From positions 1-31,898 of the forward strand of contig CAYRFF010000036.1 of NCBI GenBank assembly GCA_964423575.1: a stretch of 31,898 bases of DNA, written 5' to 3'. The first letter of the stretch is position 1, and every line of letters begins with the position of its first letter. The position numbers and the translations under genes were made by a program. The notes beneath the pieces were generated by a model that was not told where the DNA came from, searched no databases, and saw nothing but the letters and a program-made list of their open reading frames with translations. Source of the DNA: CAYRFF01 sp964423575. Its GTDB lineage: Bacteria > Bacteroidota > Bacteroidia > Chitinophagales > Saprospiraceae. This document shows positions 16,547-25,071 of the stretch, piece by piece.

Positions 16547-16801
16547 AATTTTAAAATTTTAAGCGATTAAATGTTAGCTTCTAAAGGTAGTATTAATCTA
16601 CGGAAATACGAATTTAAGGATGCTTTTTAATCACAAATGGGGAAAGGGCTTTCAATATCTAAATCTCGTCCGGTCTAAGTTGAATAATGTATAAAAAGAA
16701 AGATTTAATAGGTTGAAAAACTGGAATAATTACCTGTAAGTTGAATAGATTATTTATCTTAAACCCGAATTGGATACATTTATCATTTAAAACCTATTTC
16801 T

Positions 16802-17644
16802 ATGAGCTTCAGATATTTTACTTATTCTATCACATTTGTCATGGTTGTTTTCTTTTTTAATACTTCAAAGGCACAGGTTCCCAACGGTAGCTTTGAGCAA
16901 TGGCAGACTGTGAATGGCCTGGAAGTGCCGCTTCATTGGGAGACTAATCACACCGAAGAGTTTAAACGTCTGGAGAAGAGTAATGAATCCACTCATGGAA
17001 ATTTCTCACTGAAGTTAATCCCGGCAGATGGAGCTTCAGGCCTTAATACCAGATGTGAGTCTATCGCCGAAATAGGTTTTAAATTGCCGGAAGTTGCTGC
17101 TGAAGGCGATCGCATTTTATATTATGTGAAAAACGAAGCTTTAACTCCAGGTGAGGTTCCATTTTTCACTGTTAAGTTTGAATTTTACAATGGAACACGC
17201 CGGATGAAGCTGGATTATGCACCTATAGATCAGAATCTGGCTGATTTTACCTTGATAGAAAAGGAAATACCCAAGCTTAATATCGACTCTGTGCTTATTG
17301 TCTTTTATGGTTCCGGTATATTGAGAGAACAGGGGCATGGCTGCGGGAGAAAGTCCAATATCTGGATTGATAATATTTATGTAGATGCCAGAACTTCGGT
17401 AGAAACAGCTCTGGAAGAACAACTGCTTTTATATCCTAATCCTGCCTTTGGCTACGTCAAGGTTGCCGATTCTGCTAGCCCGATTGAGCGATATGCGATA
17501 TACAATATGCAGGGCCAGCTTCTTGAAGTAAATCCGTTTAACGGTGATGGAATAGAGTTACTTGCCGAAGGGATGAATATTATCCTTTTATACAAGGCAG
17601 ATGGTACAGTTTCTTCGCATAAGGTTATGAATCACGGAAGATAA
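16802..17644 (+). CDS. Secreted protein with T9SS type A sorting domain
   Basis: This 280-residue protein has a signal peptide (about residues 1-24, ending SKAQ). A beta-rich region of about 170 residues follows, opening VPNGSFEQWQ, the usual start of a jelly-roll, carbohydrate-binding-like domain (strands with LKLIP, WIDNIYVD). The last ~75 residues are a type IX secretion sorting domain: LLLYPNPAFGYVKV, IERYAIYNMQGQLLEV, then LAEGMNIILLY and the basic end KVMNHGR. The protein should cross the outer membrane through T9SS and be released or attached at the surface. Its ligand is unknown. The gene is isolated and ends convergently 13 bp from the HD-protein gene. Confidence 0.85.
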   Translation: MSFRYFTYSITFVMVVFFFNTSKAQVPNGSFEQWQTVNGLEVPLHWETNHTEEFKRLEKSNESTHGNFSLKLIPADGASGLNTRCESIAEIGFKLPEVAAEGDRILYYVKNEALTPGEVPFFTVKFEFYNGTRRMKLDYAPIDQNLADFTLIEKEIPKLNIDSVLIVFYGSGILREQGHGCGRKSNIWIDNIYVDARTSVETALEEQLLLYPNPAFGYVKVADSASPIERYAIYNMQGQLLEVNPFNGDGIELLAEGMNIILLYKADGTVSSHKVMNHGR

Positions 17645-17657
17645 AACCTCCAGGGAT

Positions 17658-18869
17658 TTACAAGGGCAATCGCGGATAGCATACATAATATCTGGTCGCT
17701 GATTTTAATTCGAGAGCGTTGTCGCTGATTTCCGAGAAGGGAATTACTTTGCCTGACTTGAGCAATATCTGTATTTCCTCCGAGTCGATGCGGTACAGTG
17801 CATTGGTGTCTTTTCCGGTTAAAACGAGCTCTTCAATTAATGCCTCTGATAAACTGCCGTCTGCAGATAAATTTGACTTGATTTTGTTTATTTCAGCTTC
17901 CGCAAATGGCTCGATGGATAGCTGTATCCTGAAGATATGTCTTTCAATCAAGCCACGGGCGAGGATTTGTATTTTGGGATCAGCAATATGCATAGATGAT
18001 TTTATGAGATTGATAATATCGGAATCATCCAGCTGTACAAACGCATCCAATGCTTTCTCTTTGTCCGCAGGGCTATAATTGCGGTTAATTTTTAAAGCAT
18101 TTGCGAAAGCGGGACTAAGATTACACTTATCGATATATTCGGGATTTTCCTTGAGTAAAGTGAAAAGTTTTATGAGCATTTTCTCAGCGCTCACGACCGT
18201 CTTGTGAAAATACACCTGCCAATACATAAGCCGTCTAGAAAGGAGAAATTTCTCGATGGAATACAGACCCTTTTCTTCCACAACCAGTTGATTATCACGG
18301 ACATTAAGCATCTTAATGATACGGTCGTAACCGATTACACCCTCGGCAACTCCGGTGAAATAACTGTCTCGCATGAGATAATCGAGGCGATCCATATCCA
18401 GCTGCCCGGAAATGAGTTGATGGAGGAATTGCTTGTGATAATCACCCTTGAAAATCTGAATTGCAAGTTCCAGCGCTCCGTTCATTTCCTTATTGAGGCG
18501 CTTCATCAGTGCCAGAGAAATTTCCTCGTGGCTGATGGGGATTATCAGTTCCTCAAGCGCATGCGAATAAGGTCCGTGCCCTATATCGTGCAAGAGAATA
18601 GCAATCTGTACCGCTTCTGCTTCTTCAGCCGTAATTTCAATATCCTTCTGCTGTAAACTACGGATTGCCTGACGCATGAGATTAAAAGCTCCCAGAGAAT
18701 GCAGAAAACGCGTATTAGTAGCACCGGGATAAACGTAATCGGAAAGACTCAATTGCTTTATCCTCCGAAGGCGTTGAAAAATCGGATGCTGTACAATTTC
18801 ATATAAAGTTCCATAAGGAAGTGTAAGAAATCCATATACGGGGTCGTTAATTATCTTGTGCGAAGACAT
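17658..18869 (-). CDS. HD-domain phosphohydrolase (SAMHD1/dGTPase-like)
   Basis: This 403-residue metal-dependent phosphohydrolase belongs to the HD superfamily branch that resembles SAMHD1 and dNTP triphosphohydrolases. The metal ligands are visible in order: His57 in RFLHSLGAFN, His94-Asp95 in ILLHDIGHGPYSH, and Asp160 in LDMDRLDYLMRDSYFTG. The C-terminal half is helical and less conserved. A dNTPase role is an inference. I use the ATG at 18869; a GTG two codons earlier is possible. It is divergent from porX with about 85 bp between starts, so the two share a promoter region. Two CATTTGCGNAAGCT motifs lie inside it (17895-17908 and 18098-18110). Confidence 0.85.
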   Translation of the reverse strand: MSSHKIINDPVYGFLTLPYGTLYEIVQHPIFQRLRRIKQLSLSDYVYPGATNTRFLHSLGAFNLMRQAIRSLQQKDIEITAEEAEAVQIAILLHDIGHGPYSHALEELIIPISHEEISLALMKRLNKEMNGALELAIQIFKGDYHKQFLHQLISGQLDMDRLDYLMRDSYFTGVAEGVIGYDRIIKMLNVRDNQLVVEEKGLYSIEKFLLSRRLMYWQVYFHKTVVSAEKMLIKLFTLLKENPEYIDKCNLSPAFANALKINRNYSPADKEKALDAFVQLDDSDIINLIKSSMHIADPKIQILARGLIERHIFRIQLSIEPFAEAEINKIKSNLSADGSLSEALIEELVLTGKDTNALYRIDSEEIQILLKSGKVIPFSEISDNALELKSATRYYVCYPRLPL

Positions 18870-18954
18870 AGTCACTGAATTTTTATGCTATAGTACAATA
18901 ACTTATTCACATTTTTCGCTGTTAAGATATCAATTAAGTAAAACAAAAGGATTT

Positions 18955-20511
18955 ATGGCAGATATTAAAATATTATGGGCTGATGATGAAATCGAAATGC
19001 TGAAGCCTCAGTTAATGTTTTTGGAAGAAAAAGGATATGCGGTTACCAAGGTTACCAATGGACACGACGCATTGGATGAGCTTGCGGAAGGCGACTTTGA
19101 TGTTGTCTTTCTTGACGAATCTATGCCCGGATTGACCGGACTGGAAACGTTAAGCAGGCTGCGCGCAATCAACACTCGTGTACCGGTTGTAATGATTACC
19201 AAGAACGAAGAAGAGGATCTGATGGAGGAGGCAATCGGTTCAGAAATAGCCGATTATCTGATAAAGCCGGTAAATCCGAGGCAGATTCTGCTTTCGCTGA
19301 AAAAGATTATCGATAATAAACGTCTTGTGCAGGAAAAGACGGCTACAGATTATCATGCAGAATTTCGCGAGATATTGATGCAAATTAACTCCGGACTGGA
19401 CCTGGACGAATGGATAGACGTATATAAGAAAATAATACACTGGGAACTGAAACTGACTGCCACAGAATCCTCGCAAATGGAAGAAATTCTCTCCATGCAG
19501 AAGCAGGAAGCCAATGGCGAATTTTCAAAGTTTGTCAAGAAGAATTACCTGGACTGGATTGATGAGGACAACGAAGACAGGCCTGTAATGTCCAATACTT
19601 TGTTGAGAAAAAAGGTTTTTCCATTAATCAAAGATGATAAACCTACAATAATGCTTTTGCTTGATAACTGCCGTTATGATCAGTGGAAAGTCATTGAGCC
19701 GATTATAAGAGAAGAGTTTAATCTCATCAGTGAGGAGAACTTTATCTCAATCCTGCCGACGACTACTCAATACAGTAGAAATGCCATTTTCTCCGGTCTG
19801 ATGCCTGCTGACATTGCCAAGCATTACAGACGCTGGTGGCTGAATGATAATGAGGAAGGCGGTAAGAATCAGTTTGAAGATGAGTTGCTGAGTGAGCAGA
19901 TTAAGCGCATAATCCACCGCGATATAAAACACGATTATTTCAAGGTTACTAATCAGGAACTTGGTCAGGAACTCATTTCCAATGCTCAGAATTATCTCAA
20001 TAATGATTTTACGGTTATCGTTTATAACTTTATCGATATGCTTTCTCATGCGCGTACGGAAATGGAGGTACTGAAGGAACTTGCCGGGGACGAAGGTGCT
20101 TATCGCAGTCTTACCAGATCCTGGTTCCTGCATTCGCCATTATGGGAAGCTTTACGCAAAATATCTGATAAGGATTTCAGATTAATCGTTACTACGGATC
20201 ACGGCACAATCCGCGTTAAGACACCGAGTAAGGTGATAGGAGACAGGGAAACTACACCGAATCTTCGCTATAAAGTAGGAAGAAATCTTGATTACAAGAA
20301 AGGAGACGTCTTTGATATTACCAAGCCGGAAACCGCGGGCCTTCCATCGATAAATGTTAGTTCGACGTATATCTTTGCGACTGAGGACAAGTATTTCCTC
20401 TATCCTAATAATTACAACTACTACAATAATTACTACAGAAATACTTTCCAGCATGGCGGTATTTCGCTGGAGGAGATGATCTGTCCGTTTATCGTGTTGG
20501 AAACGAAGTGA
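18955..20511 (+). CDS. porX: PorX-type response regulator with PglZ domain
   Basis: This 518-residue protein combines an N-terminal receiver domain (acidic pair Asp10-Asp11, phospho-acceptor Asp54 in FLDESMPG, Thr82, Lys104 in YLIKP) with a C-terminal alkaline-phosphatase-superfamily (PglZ) domain. In the latter, likely metal ligands and active residues are seen in LLLDNCRYDQW, ILPTTTQYSRNAIFSG, NFIDMLSHAR, VTTDHGTIRV and FQHGGISLEEM. In Porphyromonas and Flavobacterium, PorX with the kinase PorY controls T9SS genes, and its PglZ domain is reported to have phosphodiesterase activity. Length and architecture match PorX. The ATG at 18955 follows AAAAGG; a longer reading frame from 18856 overlaps the divergent HD gene and is rejected. 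No kinase gene is adjacent. Confidence 0.92.
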   Translation: MADIKILWADDEIEMLKPQLMFLEEKGYAVTKVTNGHDALDELAEGDFDVVFLDESMPGLTGLETLSRLRAINTRVPVVMITKNEEEDLMEEAIGSEIADYLIKPVNPRQILLSLKKIIDNKRLVQEKTATDYHAEFREILMQINSGLDLDEWIDVYKKIIHWELKLTATESSQMEEILSMQKQEANGEFSKFVKKNYLDWIDEDNEDRPVMSNTLLRKKVFPLIKDDKPTIMLLLDNCRYDQWKVIEPIIREEFNLISEENFISILPTTTQYSRNAIFSGLMPADIAKHYRRWWLNDNEEGGKNQFEDELLSEQIKRIIHRDIKHDYFKVTNQELGQELISNAQNYLNNDFTVIVYNFIDMLSHARTEMEVLKELAGDEGAYRSLTRSWFLHSPLWEALRKISDKDFRLIVTTDHGTIRVKTPSKVIGDRETTPNLRYKVGRNLDYKKGDVFDITKPETAGLPSINVSSTYIFATEDKYFLYPNNYNYYNNYYRNTFQHGGISLEEMICPFIVLETK

Positions 20512-20515
20512 TTTC

Positions 20516-20543
20516 TCAGTGACTAGGGACTAGTGACGAGTGA
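20516..20543 (+). repeat. Third AGTGA heptad tract
   Basis: Four 7-bp units (tcAGTGA, ctAGGGA, ctAGTGA, cgAGTGA) start four bases after the porX stop. They are the same unit as in the tracts at 6914-6960 and 7262-7297. Confidence 0.55.
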
Positions 20544-20588
20544 CCAGGGGAGTGTGGGTTTCTCTGAAGAGGGGAGTGAGGATGTCTT

Positions 20589-20602
20589 AGCTTTCGCAAA
20601 TG
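20589..20602 (-). repeat. Exact CATTTGCGNAAGCT motif
   Basis: The plus strand reads AGCTTTCGCAAATG. This is an intergenic copy between porX and the next hairpin, and the last copy before an 11-kb stretch with none. Confidence 0.75.
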
Positions 20603-20640
20603 GTTTATCGTCTGTGCGCAAGATTTGCCTGGTGTGCGTA

Positions 20641-20673
20641 AGATTTGCCAACTTTCTGAAAGTTGGCAAATCT
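20641..20673. terminator. Long hairpin between convergent genes
   Basis: AGATTTGCCAACTTTC and its complement form a nearly loop-free stem of about 15-16 bp between the stops of porX and the PagL-like gene. It is preceded by a direct repeat GTGCGYAAGATTTGCC (20616-20631 and 20635-20650). It is the same family as 15233-15262 and fits a bidirectional terminator. Confidence 0.6.
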
Positions 20674-20685
20674 GGTTTAACTCTG

Positions 20686-21837
20686 CTACCAGGTAAACGG
20701 TCTCCATCCTATTCCAAATTCAATATAATCTGCGGCTCCTCTGTCAAGTGTTTTTAAACCAATTTGGGCAAAAGCAAACTTGGTGATATTATATCTTAGG
20801 GCAGGTCTCATGAAAAAACTGCCTTTGCCTCGATTGTCAGAAAGATAGGTTCCGACTTGCATCCTGACCACAAAGTGATAAAAGAAGAAATCATAGCCGG
20901 TATGCACTCCGGCAATCCATCTGTCGTTTCGGTCTACTTGAGTCAGTCGGTCGTCAAAGAAAAGATCCGTACCTAAAACTATACCGTGCATTTCGTTAAA
21001 TCGATGCCCGTAATCCAGGGTAGCCGTGAAAGTGCTTTTGAGGATATTGCTCCCTGCTAAAGCTTTATTTTGAGCTGCCCCACCGGCTAAATATAAAGAA
21101 AAGCTATTTTCTCTTAGCGCTAAGACCGGTGAGCTTGGTGGACGACTAAATCGCGCCGGCAAGGGATCGCCTTGATATAAATCAGAAATTGCGCGAGACT
21201 GATCTCGATTATAGTTATACCGCATTCCCACAGTGATTCCATATAAGTTTAAACCTGAATTAGGTTGAAAGGTGCTTCCGTTACTGAAGTGAGTAAAGTC
21301 AACTCGGTAAATTAAATCGATTTCACGTGTCCATTTATAGGAGAAACCAACATCCAAATTGAAATAAACCGCCATTCTTGCACCGATGGCTGTGTTTACC
21401 GGATTGGTCTCTTGATCGTAGGGGACAAGTTTATAAGTCAGTCCTAAAGAAGGTCCTATTGAAAAATTGTGTCGCAGATTAGGTTTAGATAAATTGAAAT
21501 TGATAAACCCAAAAATCGCATTAGGATTTCCAAAGACTGCTGCATCACTTAAATAACCGGAGTAGAATCCTACACCGTAAGAAGGGTAGCCATAGCGCGC
21601 CGACCATATAGAGGGGTCGGAAGGTTGCCAGCCCAGTTTTAGTGTGAATGCCCCATATCCATTATCTAGCAAGCCACTTTCCTTTAATGAAGCGTCAGAT
21701 TTTAGGAAGGAGCCAAAATGAAACTTGGGCTCGATATATCTATATTGAACTTTGGATGATGAACTCTTTTCTTCTTGTGCCTGGCCAAAACCGGTAATGG
21801 AATAAAATAACAAGAGGGAGAGGAAAAAGAATCTCAT
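20686..21837 (-). CDS. PagL-like acyloxyacyl hydrolase, outer-membrane barrel
   Basis: This 383-residue protein has a signal peptide (about residues 1-20) and alternating beta-strands consistent with an outer-membrane barrel, ending in aromatic GWRPFTW. Around residues 181-200 it has FTHFSNGSTFQPNSGLNLYG, which matches the HxSN...PNxG active-site region of lipid A 3-O-deacylase PagL (His183, Ser185). PagL removes an acyl chain from lipid A. The protein is about twice the length of Pseudomonas PagL; the C-terminal half (about 235-383) looks like a further set of strands. Lipid A as the substrate is inferred. It is convergent with porX. Confidence 0.7.
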   Translation of the reverse strand: MRFFFLSLLLFYSITGFGQAQEEKSSSSKVQYRYIEPKFHFGSFLKSDASLKESGLLDNGYGAFTLKLGWQPSDPSIWSARYGYPSYGVGFYSGYLSDAAVFGNPNAIFGFINFNLSKPNLRHNFSIGPSLGLTYKLVPYDQETNPVNTAIGARMAVYFNLDVGFSYKWTREIDLIYRVDFTHFSNGSTFQPNSGLNLYGITVGMRYNYNRDQSRAISDLYQGDPLPARFSRPPSSPVLALRENSFSLYLAGGAAQNKALAGSNILKSTFTATLDYGHRFNEMHGIVLGTDLFFDDRLTQVDRNDRWIAGVHTGYDFFFYHFVVRMQVGTYLSDNRGKGSFFMRPALRYNITKFAFAQIGLKTLDRGAADYIEFGIGWRPFTW

Positions 21838-21948
21838 TGGTTCAAAACATTTTATAGTAATAAAGCCAAAAATAAGTAAAAACCTGAAGCCGACGGTATA
21901 ATGTTAATGATTAGTTTGTAGTCGGGACAACAAATTAATAAAATATGG

Positions 21949-22058
21949 TATGTGTAAGTACACATAGATCAAGCTTATAGTTAAAGTTTCTGCCGTAGTT
22001 TCCAGTGGTTAAGTTGTACATGTAATAGATTTTCCAACTTTTAGAAAGTTGGAAAATC
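21949..22058. repeat. Two hairpins in a 357-bp divergent intergenic region
   Basis: The gap 21838-22194 contains a 7-bp hairpin TATGTGT-AAGT-ACACATA (21949-21966) and a perfect 14-bp hairpin GATTTTCCAACTTT-TAG-AAAGTTGGAAAATC (22028-22058). The second is a sequence variant of the AGATTTGCC hairpin family but lies between divergent starts, where a terminator would not be expected. No gene is seen here. Confidence 0.55.
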
Positions 22059-22194
22059 CGGTGTATAGGTCAAGTAGGGTATGGAGAATCGAAGAATAAC
22101 TGGGGAAATTGTGTATACGGAAGGATTGCGTATATTTGAGAGTTGTGTGGCATTTTGAAAGACAGTAGAAACCTAAACCTAAGGTGATATTTAA

Positions 22195-22713
22195 ATGAAT
22201 AAAATAGGATTTTTTATAATCACTTTCCTTACAATTCTGGCTATTAATCAAGGATACGCACAGATAAATTATTCGATTAAAACCGAGACAGGATTTTTGA
22301 AATATCTAAATAATACAATACAGGTTGATCCCGGGCCTAACTGGAAAGGGTACAATTTATTTGAGAAAAACGGTATTGACTTAAATATTGTAAATGGAGT
22401 TTACTTCAAAAATCAATTATTTGCCGGAATTGGGGTAGGATATTTTAACTTTGAAGGGATAAACGGGATATCCGTCTTTTCAGACTTGGAATACTTGTTA
22501 TTGAAAACCAGATTAAGACCTCTGATTAATCTTAAACTGGGATACAGTCATATATGGAATCAATATGAGAACGGAACCGGGACCGGACTTGGGGAAATAT
22601 GCGTTGGACTTAATTATAAATTAACTGAGAAAATAGAAATTTATGCAAAATCCGGCTTTGCGATGACGCAGCAATCATTGTTAATTCCAATTAGGCTTGG
22701 TATCCGATTATAA
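22195..22713 (+). CDS. Small outer-membrane beta-barrel-like protein
   Basis: This 172-residue protein has a signal peptide (MNKIGFFIITFLTILAINQG, cleaved near YAQ). The rest consists of alternating amphipathic strands separated by short turns (LFAGIGVGYFNF, FSDLEYLLL, LINLKLGYSHI, GEICVGLNY), ending in RLGIRL. This looks like an eight-stranded porin-family barrel, but no named family is evident. Function unknown. It begins a run of short AT-rich genes on the plus strand and has its own upstream region. Confidence 0.65.
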   Translation: MNKIGFFIITFLTILAINQGYAQINYSIKTETGFLKYLNNTIQVDPGPNWKGYNLFEKNGIDLNIVNGVYFKNQLFAGIGVGYFNFEGINGISVFSDLEYLLLKTRLRPLINLKLGYSHIWNQYENGTGTGLGEICVGLNYKLTEKIEIYAKSGFAMTQQSLLIPIRLGIRL

Positions 22714-22888
22714 TAGTACATATTGATCCCATTAGCAGTTCATTTGCCAAAATGGCGGATAATCGACGTCGATTGGACGTTTTCGATAAGAAAAAATACT
22801 ATCTTAGTCCTAGTATTTGTCGGTAGATCTGCTCTGCTTCAAGCTGATAAGACGAGGTGATTTGTGGACAACCAATGAAAAGAATAAA

Positions 22889-23566
22889 GTGAGGACAAAA
22901 GCATTTTATATCGGACTGGCTTTAATTATCATCAGCTTTATTGCTTGTGTAATAAACTTCTACCTTTTAATTTATGGAATACCGACATTTTCGGTTGGAG
23001 CTATATTGGTTTTGCAATCAAAACGGACAAATCTGGCAAAATTATTAACGACATTAATACCGATTATTTTATACATTCCATTCACATTTTTGTTCTTATA
23101 TTTTTACAATTATTCAACACCAAAGGCAATTCTAATCTCGAATAATTTTGAAGGAAATTTGCGAGTTGTATATAACGAGAAGTGTGGTCGTAACTATGAC
23201 AAAATAGGAGGTGTGAGAACATTGATTTTTCCAGAAAATGGAATATTGGTTTTAAACGAAGATTTCGATAGACACGTTAATTTCAATTATTATTTAGTTG
23301 ATGAATTAGGCAACAGGACTGAAATACCACAAATACTTGATTTCAACGATAGAGTTCAGAATCGAGCATGCGTTTTAGTAGGTGGTTCAGGAACAATCGG
23401 ACAGATAATAGAAGCCAGCTCAACTAATCAAGAAGAGAAAGGAATATTATTTTCGGATTTTTATGTATATAACAGAGGCACCGTCGACAGAAATGGCTAT
23501 AATAGTCAACAGAAATTTGACTCGTTAACAACAGCGATCGTAAACCATTGCAGACAACAAAATTAA
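22889..23566 (+). CDS. Hypothetical two-helix membrane protein
   Basis: I do not recognise this protein with confidence. From the GTG at 22889 it has 225 residues: a membrane helix (AFYIGLALIIISFIACVINF), a short loop, a second helical region (LTTLIPIILYIPFTFLFLYF), then a soluble beta-rich domain (AILISNNFEGNLRVVYNEKCG, FPENGILVLNEDF) resembling the small domain of DUF6843-type proteins; that resemblance is from memory and unverified. The frame is open further up to a TTG at 22817 but has no ATG. An ATG at 22875 lies in another frame and meets a stop after five codons, so the start may be damaged. Confidence 0.5.
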   Translation: MRTKAFYIGLALIIISFIACVINFYLLIYGIPTFSVGAILVLQSKRTNLAKLLTTLIPIILYIPFTFLFLYFYNYSTPKAILISNNFEGNLRVVYNEKCGRNYDKIGGVRTLIFPENGILVLNEDFDRHVNFNYYLVDELGNRTEIPQILDFNDRVQNRACVLVGGSGTIGQIIEASSTNQEEKGILFSDFYVYNRGTVDRNGYNSQQKFDSLTTAIVNHCRQQN

Positions 23567-23686
23567 AGATATTCGATAACATCCAATTTTACCGGAATGA
23601 CGGCAGTGAACCATGTTTAAAATGTTTTAGTAAAATTGATGTATCCTCTTTGGTTAAAAGCAAAGAGTAAAATGTAAATAAAGTAA

Positions 23687-24124
23687 ATGAAACACTTAAT
23701 TTCGGCTACATTTTTAGTTTTATTAATGACTGCTTGCAGCACTACAAAACTGATTTCAGATTACCAACTTGAGAAGAAAAACTATCAGGAAGTAATCGGT
23801 GCTTTAGATGAGAATCAACGCAAGCCAGATAAATCTGCTTTATATCCGAATGGTATAAATGGAATTTATGAGGATATTGTAGCGACGATAGATTACCCGA
23901 AAGCCGCAAAAGAGAATAACATTCAGGGAAAAGTTGTGGTAGAGTATATCGTTGAGACGGATGGAAAAGTTAAAGAAGCCAGGATTATTGAAAGTGCTTC
24001 ACGTGAACTTGACAAAGAAGCCATACGCGTTATTTTCTCACTGGGAAGATTTTATCCGGGATTTAATGATGGTAAACCTGTAAGAGTATATTATAAACTC
24101 CCAATAGAGTTTAAATTGGATTGA
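23687..24124 (+). CDS. TonB C-terminal-domain lipoprotein
   Basis: This 145-residue protein has a lipoprotein signal (LMTAC, Cys17). Its C-terminal ~75 residues form a TonB C-terminal domain: YPKAAKENNIQGKVVVEYIV, TDGKVKEARIIESASRELDKEAIRVI, and the end YKLPIEFKL. In canonical TonB this domain contacts outer-membrane receptors and is tethered to the inner membrane by a helix and a Pro-rich linker. Here both are missing and replaced by a lipid anchor, so it is unlikely to be an ordinary energy transducer. Such stand-alone proteins are common in Bacteroidota, with unknown roles. A strongly structured sequence lies directly downstream. Confidence 0.75.
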   Translation: MKHLISATFLVLLMTACSTTKLISDYQLEKKNYQEVIGALDENQRKPDKSALYPNGINGIYEDIVATIDYPKAAKENNIQGKVVVEYIVETDGKVKEARIIESASRELDKEAIRVIFSLGRFYPGFNDGKPVRVYYKLPIEFKLD

Positions 24125-24144
24125 ATTCTACTCACGACGAGAAC

Positions 24145-24249
24145 TTTGCTCAAGCCGGATTGAAAAGTCCCGCCCGTAACCAAAGCTGCTTTGCCGTTAC
24201 AGGAAATGATAGAAATTCACGCAATCCGGACAGCTGTGCCTCGAGCAAA
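24145..24249. other. Long nested inverted-repeat structure
   Basis: The 105-bp stretch after the TonB-domain gene folds as nested stems: TTTGCTC with GAGCAAA (24145-24151 and 24243-24249), CCGGATTG with CAATCCGG (24155-24162 and 24222-24229), and an inner hairpin GTAACCAAAGC with GCTTTG-CC-GTTAC (24176-24186 and 24188-24200). An open frame (24121-24327) crosses it but has no protein-like character. The arrangement could be a cassette-type recombination site, a MITE or an RNA. The integron attC end motifs RYYYAAC and GTTRRRY were not found. Confidence 0.45.
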
Positions 24250-24328
24250 CCGGCTAAAGACACAAAAAGCTATAAAATGCATAAAGAAAATGACTACCCT
24301 TATTATCTCATAAAAAGTAGAAAATAAA

Positions 24329-24952
24329 ATGGATAAGAATCCCTTTGATATATTTACAGACGAATACGAAAGTTGGTTTAAAGAAAATGATAATCTTTTT
24401 CAGTCGGAATTACTTGCTTTGCAAGAAGTTGTTCCTGTTGGGAAAAAAGGAGTTGAAATTGGAATTGGAAGCGGAATCTTTGCAGAGAAGTTAAATATCA
24501 AATATGGTATTGATCCTTCGGAGAATATGTTGAAACTTGCACGGAAGAGAAATTTGAACGTTGACTATGGTGTTGCTGAAAACTTACCATATCCTGATAA
24601 CAGTTTTGATTTTGCCGTTTTTATAACTTCTATTTGTTTCGTAGAAGATCCGTCAAAAGCATTGCAAGAAGCATATCGTGTGATTAGACAGAACGGTAAT
24701 TTGATTATTGCTTTTATTGATAAGGAGAGTCTTCTTGGAGAAAAGCTTGTTGCAGAGAAAAATGAAAGCAAATTTTACAGGACTGCAAATTTCTTTTCTG
24801 TTGAGGAAGTGATTTCACTTATTGATTCTTCTGATTTTGAAATTAGTGAGATATTTCAGACTTTGACCCGTATACCGAAGACGGAAATTGAGCAGCCCAT
24901 GAAAGGATTTGGGAAAGGAAGTTTTATAGTAATTAAAGCAAATAAAAAATAA
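24329..24952 (+). CDS. Class I SAM-dependent methyltransferase
   Basis: This 207-residue methyltransferase is of the Methyltransf_11/UbiE type. The SAM-binding motif I is VEIGIGSGIFAEKL (about residues 42-55). The acidic residue at the end of strand 2 is in YGIDPSENML, motif II is FDFAVFITSICFVEDP, and a post-motif RVIRQNGNLIIAF follows. The substrate is unknown. No cysteines like those of ArsM are present, so it is unlikely to be a second arsenite methylase. It lies alone among small genes, upstream of the arsenic module but separated from it by a hypothetical gene. Confidence 0.8.
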   Translation: MDKNPFDIFTDEYESWFKENDNLFQSELLALQEVVPVGKKGVEIGIGSGIFAEKLNIKYGIDPSENMLKLARKRNLNVDYGVAENLPYPDNSFDFAVFITSICFVEDPSKALQEAYRVIRQNGNLIIAFIDKESLLGEKLVAEKNESKFYRTANFFSVEEVISLIDSSDFEISEIFQTLTRIPKTEIEQPMKGFGKGSFIVIKANKK

Positions 24953-25071
24953 TTATGGCTGCTGCTCACCTGTTAAAAGAGTCTGAAAACGCTATTGAAT
25001 CATAAAGGTGAAATTTTATAAGGGAATTCATCCGGATGTAATTCTTATTAGGAAAAAGAAAATTTAAATAA

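Noticed and set aside
18856..18954. N-terminal extension of PorX
   Set aside because: It overlaps the start of the divergent HD gene and precedes a standard receiver-domain start (MADIKILWADDE).
24145..24249. Integron attC site
   Set aside because: The required end motifs RYYYAAC and GTTRRRY are not present and no integrase is in the window.
24121..24327. 68-codon open frame after the TonB-domain gene
   Set aside because: It crosses the nested inverted repeats, has low-complexity polar composition and no family resemblance; better explained as structured non-coding DNA.
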